Shown here: positions 1 to 12,200 of the stretch, piece by piece
How positions within the stretch are numbered: the first letter of the stretch is position 1
Layout: every line of letters begins with the position of its first letter
Assembly: GCA_935421135.1 (NCBI GenBank)
Contig: OW285187.1
Location: 34,846,818-34,910,817, forward strand
DNA: 64,000 nucleotides
Direction of reading: 5' to 3'
Source of the DNA: Bugulina stolonifera
Lineage: Eukaryota; Bryozoa; Gymnolaemata; Cheilostomatida; Bugulidae
The notes under the pieces: model-generated
Seen by the model: only the letters and a program-made list of their open reading frames with translations
Told to the model about the DNA's origin: nothing
The model's database searches: none
Position numbers and translations under genes: made by a program

Positions 1-273
1 GTCCGCGTAGACCAGGCGCACCAGATTCTCCTTTAGCACCTGGTAATCCAGCACTTCCAGAAGCTCCCTTAGCACCAGGTAAACCATCTCGTCCATCCAG
101 ACCAGGTATTCCTTCGAAACCTCGCTCTCCTTTAGCTCCAGACTGACCTGCAGCACCATCCTTTCCTGGGAGTCCAATATCTCCCCTGGCACCTTTCTCT
201 CCAGTGAAACCAGTTGATCCTGCTAGACCTGGTAATCCAGGCTCACCTTTAGCACCCACTTCTCCTTTTGAAC
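1..273 (-). CDS. Collagen exon 12 (partial)
   Basis: Gly-X-Y continues from the acceptor ATTTCAG to the left edge, again beginning inside a split glycine codon. It contains [10 protein letters not shown] and two more KGE(S/R) motifs. The rest of the gene, including any C-terminal domain that would classify this collagen, lies outside the window. Confidence 0.9.
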
Positions 274-3200
274 CTGAAATATGAGTTCAATAATTATAAA
301 TACCCAACCCAAATACCCAAATGAATGCATGGTGACTAAAGATGATCGGTCAACAGTAATATAGTAAGCAGCTCCCATTTACATACATGTACATGTACTT
401 ACAACATAAAAAATCCATGGTGTTAAAATTACATGCACTAATAGGCAAAGAGTTAGAGCACAGGGCAATTTCATTTCTCACAATATGTAGGACTACGTTT
501 ACATGCATAGCATGACTTCACTGTTAAATATTACAGACAGATAGAACCTACCGGGTAGACCCATTGCTCCTTGACTTCCTGGAATACCAGGATCTCCTGT
601 TTGTCCTGGAAGGCCATCATTACCATCCTGTCCTCTTTCTCCTTTCAACCCAGGAACTCCCATACTTCCAGTGGATCCTGTTGCTCCTCTACTTCCAGCT
701 GCACCAGATTCTCCCTTTAGACCTCGCAGACCTGGTGCACCAGTTTCTCCTTTAGTACCTGGGCGTCCATCTCTGCCATCAAGTCCAGCACGACCCGGTG
801 TCCCAGTAGCACCTGTAGATCCATCATATCCCTGTGCTCCACTATCACCTTTCATTCCTTTCAACCCAGGGGCTCCTGGAAGACCATCTACACCTGCTAC
901 ACCAGTGGCGCCAGTTGCTCCATTCAATCCTTGGACACCTGATTCACCTTTCATGCCTTTTGCACCAGTGTCCCCTTGGCGCCCATCATTACCTGGAGCA
1001 CCCACATCTCCTCTATCTCCTGGAAGACCACGCACACCCGTTGCACCAACTCTGCCATCTCTACCATCAAGGCCAGCATCTCCTTTGTCTCCTGGTAAAC
1101 CAGTTAAGCCCATAACTCCAGTAGCTCCTGTGGCACCAGCAGCTCCAAGGACACCACTTTCTCCCTTTTGACCTTTCACACCTTGTTGCCCACGTTGACC
1201 TGGTACACCAGGTTGGCCCGTCAATCCCGTTGAACCAGTAGCACCGTCAAAACCAACTGCACCACTCTCCCCTTTGCTTCCCTTTGACCCTCTCTGTCCT
1301 TCGAGTCCTCTTTCACCTGGAGCACCTGTTGCTCCAGTGGCACCGTTAAATCCAACTGCTCCACTTTCTCCCTTTTGCCCTTTGTCACCTGCAGCACCAG
1401 GAGCACCTGGTAAACCATCCTGGCCAGTAAAACCAGTAGCACCAGTGGCTCCATTTTGACCAGCAGCACCAGATTCCCCCTTTTGTCCTCGTATACCTTG
1501 TTGGCCAGTTGCGCCTATTGCTCCTCTGTCTCCAGGATTACCTTGAATTCCAGGCTGACCTGTCAAACCAGTTGATCCAACTCGGCCATCTTGCCCACGC
1601 TCTCCTTGAATTCCTTTCTGGCCTGTCTGCCCAGGTAAGCCTGTTGCACCAGTTAATCCAATAGTACCGGGTGCACCAGTTGCTCCAGTTGCTCCATCAA
1701 AGCCAACAGCACCACTTTCTCCCTTTTGACCTCTCTCTCCATCTCGACCTTGTATGCCTGTCGCACCAATTCGTCCAGTTGAACCAGTAGAGCCTGTTGC
1801 TCCATCAGTACCAACTGCACCACTCTCACCCTTTTGTCCTTTTATTCCGGGTGCACCACTTTGTCCAGGTTGCCCAGTTTGACCAGGTTCGCCATCGAAA
1901 CCAGGCAACCCTCTCTCACCAGTAGACCCTGTCGCACCATTTATACCATCAGAGCCTTTCTGTCCTCTTTCTCCTGGTTGTCCAGGTAAACCACGTTGTC
2001 CATCAGAGCCTGGTTGACCAGGGGTACCATCCAAACCAGGTGCTCCCGTCAGCCCAACTTCCCCTTGGAGTCCCGGTTCTCCTTGTCTCCCAGGTTGACC
2101 CGTTCTTCCAGTACTACCAATTTGACCTGGAGTACCATCTTGCCCGTCTGTCCCTCTTTCACCTTTCTGCCCTTGTGATCCTTGCTGTCCAGGGTGGCCA
2201 TCTCGTCCTGGGTTACCAGTTGCCCCTGGAAGGCCATCATTGCCATCCAAACCTGGTAATCCACGTTGTCCAGTAGATCCAGTAGCACCATCTTGTCCCT
2301 GAATACCACTCTCACCTTTCTGACCCCTTTGACCATCAGCGCCTGGAATGCCATCTTGACCATTTAAGCCAGGTGCGCCAACACGCCCAGTGGCCCCTAC
2401 TCTACCAGTAGATCCGGTTAATCCTGTTGCACCAGGACTTCCACGCTCTCCAGGCTGTCCTGGTTGCCCTCGTTCCCCATTTCTACCTGGTCTACCCGTT
2501 TCTCCTGGTTGCCCATCCAGTCCATCTGTTCCAGGAAGTCCTGGTGTTCCATCTAGTCCTGGTGTACCAGGTTGACCTATTTGACCAGGCTGACCATCTA
2601 CTCCTGGAAATCCATCATTACCTGGTCGGCCAGGACTACCAGTTGACCCTTTCATTCCTCTTTCACCGGGTTGACCTGTTTGTCCATCTTGACCTGGTCT
2701 TCCTGGCCTACCTGATGCTCCGGTTGCTCCGTTAATTCCAGCTACACCTGATTCACCCTTCTGGCCTCTTAGACCATCTACTCCATCTTTACCATCTATA
2801 CCATTTAGCCCAGGTCTACCTGGCTCTCCAACAGACCCTGGGAAGCCGCGTTCTCCAGGCAATCCATCTTGACCTGGCTGACCATCTTGTCCTGGTGCCC
2901 CTGGTAGACCACGATCACCTGGTTGACCTGTTTGTCCTGGCTGACCATCTATTCCTGGGCGACCATCTGTGCCAGCTTGGCCTGGCTCTCCTCTTTCCCC
3001 ATTTCTACCTGGCCGCCCTGTAGCTCCGGCTCGACCAGTGGATCCTTGCTGTCCTGTGGCTCCAATGCTACCTGTAAAGTATAACATGAGAACATAAACT
3101 GTGTGCTTGTACTCCTAAAGACAGCAAGCTTGGTAAAATTGGATCTCTGGTTGCATAAATTCTTTATCAATGTTAAACTATTTAACTTTTTCTCTGCTAT

Positions 3201-6200
3201 GCTCTAAAATGTAAAATACGAAGATATTTTTACCAGTACTTTAGAGGTTATAAGGTACTGGAAATGTTAACATTGTAGTGTAAACACTAACCTATTTACA
3301 TGAAACTATTTCACCAGAATTAATTATTCCAAAATTTCTACTAACCGGGAAGACCTGGAGATCCTTGGGCTCCAGGAGCACCACGTTCACCAGGAGCACC
3401 ATCTATGCCATCTTGACCATCTGCACCTGGTAGACCAGTAGCACCAGGTTGTCCATCAGAACCATGGTTGCCATCAAGACCAGGGGTGCCATCCTGCCCC
3501 CGCTCTCCTGGTTGGCCATCTTGTCCATCGCGCCCATGATTACCATTTTGACCTGGTTCACCTCGTGATCCCTGACGACCAGGATTGCCTGGTGCTCCGG
3601 GTTCTCCTCTCTGACCGGGTGCACCATCTTGACCATCTCTACCTGGTAAACCAGGTTGACCATCAGCACCATTTTGTCCATCTTGTCCGGGAAAGCCTCT
3701 TTCACCTTGAGCTCCAGGCTGTCCATCGTTTCCTGGCTGACCATCTGCTCCATCTCTTCCATTGTCTCCCCTATCTCCTCGCAGTCCAGGCGCGCCAGGA
3801 GCTCCAGTAGAGCCAGGTTGTCCTACAGCTCCAGCTTGTCCAGGAGCTCCAGGTTCTCCTTGACGGCCAGGTTCACCTGGCTGTCCAGGTTCTCCTTGTA
3901 ACCCTCTGTCTCCAGGCTGTCCTCTTTGACCTGGTAAACCATCAGCCCCAGCTAATCCAGGTGTACCATCTCTACCATCTTGTCCAGGAGCTCCTCTTTC
4001 TCCAGGGGAACCTGGAGCACCATTTTCTCCTCTATCACCTTGTCTCCCAGGAGTTCCAGTGGCCCCAGTAGCACCATTGAATCCTTGAGCACCTGATTCG
4101 CCCTTTTGACCACGAGCACCAGGTGAACCAGCTTGACCAGGTTGTCCATCTGTGCCAGGTTGCCCTGGGGACCCTGGAGCACCCCTTTCACCATTTCTTC
4201 CTGGGCGACCATCTTCACCATTTCTTCCATCTAATCCAGGAGCACCAGGTTGTCCATCTACTCCTGGTCGACCATCATTACCATCTTGACCCCGTGCCCC
4301 ATCTCTACCAGGATTTCCGGGAATTCCATCAAATCCGTCTTTACCATCTGCACCATCTTGCCCTGGTTGTCCTCTTTCACCAGGTGCTCCAGAATCTCCT
4401 CGAAGACCAGGAGCTCCAGGTTGACCATCTTGTCCCGGCAAGCCAGGTTGGCCATCAGCGCCAGGTAATCCGTCTTGCCCAGGCGTACCAGGAGCACCGG
4501 TGTTTCCATCTCTACCAGGTTGCCCATCAAGACCATTTTGACCATCACTTCCATTAAGCCCATCTTTGCCATCATTCCCAGGACTACCTGGTTGACCAGG
4601 TGACCCTCTTTCACCAGGTGAACCCCTTTCTCCTTGCTGACCAGGAGATCCAGGTTGTCCTTGTTCACCTTGTAAGCCTGGGGCCCCAGGTCTACCATCT
4701 TGTCCATCTCTACCATTATCTCCTCTATCACCTTTTTGTCCTACTGCTCCTCTCTCCCCATCTCTTCCGGGTGCACCAGGTTGTCCATCTCTACCATTTT
4801 CTCCAGGTCGACCATCTAAACCTGGAGCGCCTGGCTCTCCGTCTAAACCTGGTTGACCAGGTAACCCATCTTGACCATTTCTTCCATCATTTCCTGGAGC
4901 TCCATCATTTCCTCTTTCGCCGTTTCGCCCAGGCCTACCTGGTTCACCTCTAAGCCCTGGTTGTCCAGGTGTTCCATCTGCACCATTATTTCCAGGAGTA
5001 CCAGTAGCACCTATATAAATATTAGCAAAATGGTGTAATAGCTACATAAATAATGGGTGTGCCAACTTAAGTCTACTTGAATCTGCATTGTACAATGTAT
5101 TATTTTCTGGCTATTATAGACAGTAAGATGTATATGCATGTATTTAATAACATAATTATCAAAAGTACCTGGTAGTCCATCTAAACCAGGGGCTCCATCT
5201 TGACCAGGTACACCATCTCTGCCATTCTCACCATCTCTGCCATCTTGGCCAGTCGCTCCTGGCTCTCCACGATCTCCCTTAGCACCATCCAATCCATCAT
5301 TGCCTGGAGCACCTGGTAAACCATCAACACCACGGTCACCAGGTCTTCCATCCTGTCCATCTATGCCTGGGTTTCCTGGTCTGCCATCTTGACCTCTTTC
5401 ACCATCTCTACCTGGGTTACCATCTCTTCCTGGATTTCCATCTTGACCACGTTCACCCGGTTGACCTCTCTCACCTGGAGATCCGGACTGCCCCCGTTCT
5501 CCAGGAGCTCCAGGTAGACCGTCAGTACCTCGTTCTCCTAAACAGATTTGACAGTTATTGTAAAGTTTGAGAAGAATTATATTATTGTCGACGCAACGCT
5601 AACAGGAATATTGAGCAAAAAATTTAAATGTACACATAACCCTCTAAGCATATATTAATAAATCTGTGTATTTGACTACTGCTGCCATAAGACACAACTG
5701 TCATTGATTTTCATATAGTGCTTTGTCTGTTAAAAAATTCAACCAACTAACCAGGCAGTCCATCTAGTCCAGGGGCTCCATCTTGACCAGGTGTACCGTC
5801 TCTACCATTTTCACCATCCCTGCCATTTTGTCCAGGTGCTCCTGGCTCTCCACGATCTCCCTTAGCACCATCCAATCCATTATTTCCTGGAGCACCAGGT
5901 AAACCATCAACACCACGGTCACCAGGTCTTCCATCTTGTCCATCTCTGCCTGGATTTCCTGGTCTACCATCTTGCCCTCTCTCACCATCCCTACCAGGGT
6001 TGCCGTCTCTTCCTGGTGCGCCGCTGTCACCACGCTCTCCTGGGGCTCCATCCTGACCCGGATTTCCAGGCGCACCATCTTGACCTGGAGCTCCAGTATT
6101 TCCTGGTGTACCATCAGCTCCAGGAGCACCAGTTAGTCCCTGGTCCCCTCTTTGACCAGGCTCACCACGTAATCCTGGCGCACCATCATTTCCATCTACT

Positions 6201-9200
6201 CCATCCCTACCCGGGGTCCCAGGGCTACCTGGTTGACCATCTTGCCCATTTTGTCCTGGCAGTCCACGATCACCGGGTCGGCCATCCAAACCAGGGGCAC
6301 CTGAATCTCCACGTTCACCGGGTCTCCCTGTAGCACCTATAAATTAACACCAATATATCAGGCATGACAAATAGATGTAGTTTCATTTTATTACAGGTTA
6401 TAATGTGTGTCTCCTGATTCGACTTTAACTAAAACTGTGAAAGGCTACATCTAGATTATTTTACCTGGCTCTCCATCTTGGCCATCTCTTCCATCATTTC
6501 CTGGGGCTCCATCTTGACCAGGTGCACCATCTCTACCACTTTCACCATCTCTACCGTTTTGTCCAGGTACTCCTGGCTCTCCACGATCTCCTTTAGCACC
6601 GTCCAACCCATCATTTCCTGGAGCACCAGGTAAACCATCAGTACCACGATCTCCAGGTCTTCCATCTTGTCCATCTCTACCTGGATTTCCTGGTGTACCA
6701 TCTTGACCTCTCTCACCATCTCTGCCTGGGTTACCATCTCTTCCTGGATTTCCATCCTGCCCACGTTCACCTGGTTGACCTCTCTCACCTGGTTGTCCGG
6801 GTGATCCCGTTTGCCCTGGACTACCATCTGCTCCGCGCTCGCCATCATTGCCATCTCTACCTGGAGCCCCATCTTGCCCTGGTATACCGGGCTGACCAGG
6901 TCTACCGTCATTACCAGGAATTCCATCAGCACCAGGTGCCCCATCACTTCCTCTTTCTCCTGGTGCTCCGGTGTTTCCTATAAATCCAATGTCTTGTTAA
7001 TAGGGTAACCAAAATATCCCTCACACTGAAGACCCTCACATTGATTATAAGAATAATGTATCACCTAATACTTTTACAAAACACTCATTGCCCTCATGTT
7101 TGATAGTAATATTTAAAAACTGTGACTAGTCTACAGCATACAAAAATCTTGCTTACTAGCTGCCTTGAGCAAACTTTTTAATTAATCTCTTACCTTGTAA
7201 ACCAGGTTGACCATCTCTACCATCAGCTCCTGGAAGACCAGGTGCTCCGCTTGCACCTGGAGCACCATCTTTGCCATCAACACCATCTCTACCGTCACTG
7301 CCTGGTGTGCCAGCTGTACCAGGCAAACCGGCTGCTCCTGGTTCTCCTTTTTCTCCAGGAAGACCATTTTCGCCATTTTGCCCAGGTGTAGCATCTCTTC
7401 CAGGTTGACCTGGTGCACCAGTCTGACCAGGGGCTCCATCTTTTCCATTTGCACCATCATTTCCAGGTCGTCCTGTTTCACCCTGGAGACCTGGTGCGCC
7501 ATCCCTTCCTGGCTCTCCCTGAGAACCTCTTTGACCATCCTCCCCTGGTCTTCCAGGTATACCTTGCAGACCTGGTTCCCCTGGCAGACCATCAACACCA
7601 TCTCGACCGTCTTTACCATTCGCACCGTCTCTGCCATCTTGTCCAGGTGCTCCTGGCTCTCCACGATCTCCCTTAGCACCATCTCGTCCATCATTTCCTG
7701 AAGCACCAGGTAAACCATCAGCACCACGATCTCCAGGTCTTCCATCTTGTCCATCTCTACCTGGATTTCCTGGTGTACCATTTTGTCCTCTCTCACCATC
7801 TCTGCCTGGGTTACCATCCCTTCCCGGGTTTCCATCTTGTCCACGTTCACCAGCTAAACCTGGTTGTCCAGGTTGTCCGGTTTCACCAGGTTGGCCATCC
7901 TGTCCAGGAAACCCTGGCTGCCCATCTGTACCATCAAGACCGGGAATGCCTGGTTCGCCACGTTCACCAGGTGCACCTGTGTTGCCTTGGTTTCCATCTC
8001 GACCTGGTGCTCCATCAGCACCTCTCTCACCATCATTTCCAGGCTGTCCAGGTGCCCCATTTTGACCTCTTTCACCGGGAGCGCCATCTTGTCCAGGGGC
8101 ACCACGTTCCCCTGGTGCTCCATCTCTACCTGGTAGGCCATCTCTGCCATCAGTACCAGGGGTTCCTGGTTGACCTTGTTTTCCTGGTTGACCTCGTTCC
8201 CCGTCTATTCCTGGATTACCTGGATTACCATCTTGTCCATCAGCTCCATTCTGTCCAGGCCTCCCTTCTATCCCAGGAGCACCAGACTGACCAGGCTGTC
8301 CACGATCACCCTTTTGACCTGGTTGTCCAGGTAAACCATCAGATCCACGTTCCCCTGGTGCTCCACTTTGCCCTGGCTGTCCAGGTTGCCCAGTTTCTCC
8401 TCGATCTCCCTTTGCTCCATCTTGGCCATCTCTACCATTACTACCAGGCCTGCCATCAGATCCATCAGCACCATCAAGACCAGGAAGTCCTGGTCTCCCT
8501 TGCTCTCCCTGACGTCCTGGTTCTCCATTCCTTCCATCAACTCCATCTCTACCAGGTGCTCCTGTTTCTCCTCTATCTCCTCTGCTTCCTGGTTCACCAG
8601 GTTGGCCACGTTCCCCGGGAGCTCCAGAATCTCCATCACGTCCCCTTTCACCAGGTGCACCATCTCTGCCATCTTGACCTCTGTCCCCTGGAGCTCCATC
8701 TGCTCCTCTGTCTCCTGGCTGTCCATCAGCACCTGGTTCGCCTGGAGCACCAGGTTGTCCTCGTTCTCCTCTTTCTCCATCTCTACCATTGGTTCCATCC
8801 TGACCGTCTTGGCCATCAACACCCGGTATACCAGAAGCTCCTGGAGCTCCTTGATCTCCTCTTGCCCCTTTTTCTCCCGCTTGCCCAGGCGCACCACTAG
8901 CCCCAGGACGCCCATCAGCTCCATCAGAACCAGGTAAACCGTCTTGTCCTGGAGCACCTGGTTGTCCTGGTTGGCCCCTCTCACCATCCCGTCCTGGATT
9001 ACCATCTTGACCTCTTTCTCCGGGCTGACCTGGACTGCCAGGTTCACCGCGAAGACCTGGTGCCCCTGTGTTACCAGGTTGTCCATCTTGGCCATCTCTA
9101 CCGTCATTGCCATCTCTTCCTGGTTGTCCATCAGCTCCTGGATTTCCATCTGAACCAGGAAGTCCTGGAACTCCTTGGTCTCCACGATCTCCTTTAGCAC

Positions 9201-12200
9201 CGTCTAGGCCATCAAAGCCGTTAGCACCATTTTGACCTCTTGCACCTTTCGCTCCAGGAGATCCAGGGGTACCTGCAGATAAAAGCAGGAAATATGTACA
9301 TGCATACATTTACAATGTATACATGTATGTGCTATATGCGCGTGCTGTATATGTGCTATATGCGTGTGCTGTATAGCAAGTAACACAATATGTAACTATC
9401 AAGCTATCTAGACACTGCATAATATTATAATACTCAACTCATATCATTCACAGATATAGAGTTATGCTCTCGTGCATCATTTAGTGACAGTTGTACAGTT
9501 TACATAACATTGGTGGGCATTGCGTTATCCAATTGATTACCTGGCCGTCCTTGTTCTCCATCAACACCATCTCTTCCACGCTCGCCAGGAGCGCCAGTTT
9601 GTCCTGGTGCTCCGGGTGCACCTGCTTCACCCCTTTCACCACTGTCACCTCTGTCACCAGTGTCTCCTTTAGTACCTGTGCTACCCCGGTCTCCTTTAGC
9701 ACCTGGGGCACCAGGTTGACCATCTTTTCCAGGGGCACCGGCAGCTCCAGTAGCACCAGTACCTCCCATGTTATCTGTAGAATAATGTGCATTAGTCACC
9801 AATGATGAAGAACATGTAAGGTGGTACAGTTGCACCAATAACCATCATAAACATACATGTATATGACGTATACACAGTGTACAGTACATGTATGATAGAC
9901 AGTGCACAGCACATACATAGTATCTACAGTGCACTGAGGTGAAGACATTGTGGCACTGCATTAATTCTGCAGATCATAGAATACTCACTGCAGGCATATC
10001 CATAGCCATAGGCGTAACCATAGGGATCACATGGAGGAAGGGTGGTGTACTCTGGGTCCTCTGGATCAACTAAACACAGTAAACATATCGTTGCTTAGAA
10101 GAACAGGCAGAAGACAACACTAAACCACAGTAGCATAATCAGCTACAAGATTAGATAGGCTTACTAATTAATTGTGTGAATACAAGCATGGAAAGCTGTC
10201 CTGGCAAATCTCAATTGGAACTGAAGCTGAGCATGTATAAGTCATGTTTACTGTTTACCTGCCCTACCGTTATAATATCTACTACTGGACATACATGTAT
10301 GACGTCATTGTAGACTTGCAATACCAGCTCTTTGTTTGAGTGAGTTATGTCTAGTATGTTCTACACTCTAATACATAATATACTTGTGCTACATGTATAT
10401 TATATATGTTTGAGCTCAAGAAAGGAAATAGTTAGAAGATATTAGAATAATAATCACATATATTACCATTACTATTATTTTCCTCTACTTACTTGGGTCA
10501 GTCACAGCTCCAATTGAGTACACAACTTTCTCCCCTTCAGCCTCAAGAGCAGCACGGTTGTCTCCAACTTGAGGCAGAGCGCTTCCAGTAATCGGTACGA
10601 CATTCTTCATAGATGAGTCACTTGCATAGTCAAAGGTGAATGGTATTGAACGTCTGCTGGTAGCAAAACCTAGAACTTGGCCCCGTTTAATAACTGGCCT
10701 GTCTGTTACAGGTACCTGTTTGAAGAGATAGAATAACATAGAAGAGTGGCAGAAGCAAAGTAGAGACGGAGTCCATCTCCAGACAAAATTACTGGTTCGC
10801 TCTTCAGTTCTGTCTCCTACAACCCTGTCAGCCTTATGTTCTAAACTCCCCCCCCCCCAACCTCTATTTACTCCTTCTACCTATATCTATCTAAGTGGCC
10901 TCTCATCAGAAATGGCTATTGGCTAACTGTTATCACTTATCAGTAACCACCCAGATCCCCCAAACTTCTGAATTAGTTGAACACGTCAGTGACTCTGCAG
11001 CAATGGAGTGAAACTAAGCAACTTGAAACTAAAACAATGGTTTTGTCAAATAATCTGTTTTAGGTTAACCGACTTTTTCTACATACATGTACATGTACTA
11101 TCATAAAGTGAATACCAGACAATAAATACTCCACTGTTTCAGTGTTAATATCGTGGATTAGAAAACAGAACTTTCACCATATATATGCTTCATATTCTAT
11201 ATCAAGACATTCAGAGAAATTACATAATATATTTTTTGAAAATTAGTTTGAGAATCTACTGGACTTTAGGCAGGTGACGCACTTTACAATGACGAACTAA
11301 TTACGGTTTAAATGTCTGAGGTGTATGTAGCCCAGGCTATACTTGGTATATACATTTAGATATGATAGTGATTAGAGAGTATTAACCCATTTCCACATGT
11401 CTGCCTACCACTGAATACACCTATGGACAAAAACTTTGATGTCTTATCCTAATGGAAACTACAAGTAGTGATTAGATCGAGAACAAAGGCTAGAAATCAT
11501 GAGAAGACAACTTACAGTATAAACACCAGTTCTGGTTCCAGTGGTGGTGGACTGTTCATACACCAACTCTAGTGAGGTGTTAAGTAGTACGTTAGTGCCA
11601 CCGTGGAACAGCTGTTCCTTTATCTCCCATATCTGGAACCAGACTCTCTGAGACTTTGCGGCGCCGTATGGATTGTATATATAATACTGGAAACTTTGTA
11701 GTATCCCAGGTTTTACTTCAATATTAAAGTCCACATATGATGCTGCCCTGCTGGTCTGCTTTGAAGGATTGGATCTGGCTGTTATATTGTGTCCAGAGAA
11801 TATAGTTTCTGGTGGAATCTCCCACACAGAGGCTGAAAGAATAATATGAATCAAATAAAAGTAATATTTGAAACATAACATTAGAGTACTTCTGTAACTA
11901 TTAGGGACAGAGGATGGACAGTGGAATGTGTCACTGATTCATTCTTATATACTAAATCCTTAACTGGACATCAAATTATGCATAATATTTATCAACATAA
12001 ATGTACGTGTCGATGTTCATGTATTACTATACAATTAGTACGACTGACTATAATCTATACTTGGATATAGAGGTAGATTAGTACTGGAGATTTGTTTGAC
12101 TCTAGGTTTTATAATGCATATGAATCCACATGGTAACAGAAATAAGACAGACAATGCCTACATTGTGGAATGCCCATGGTGGCAATGCTAGCCTAGGCTC

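Noticed and set aside
671..1171. Proline-rich open frame on the plus strand, and similar plus frames across 1-9.7 kb
   Set aside because: Mirror image of the collagen: glycine and proline codons on the minus strand read as proline-, alanine- and histidine-rich frames on the other.
7854..9200. Met/Glu/Val-rich minus-strand frames overlapping the collagen exons
   Set aside because: They are the plus-one frame of Gly-X-Y DNA and change frame at no splice site; the collagen frame explains the region.
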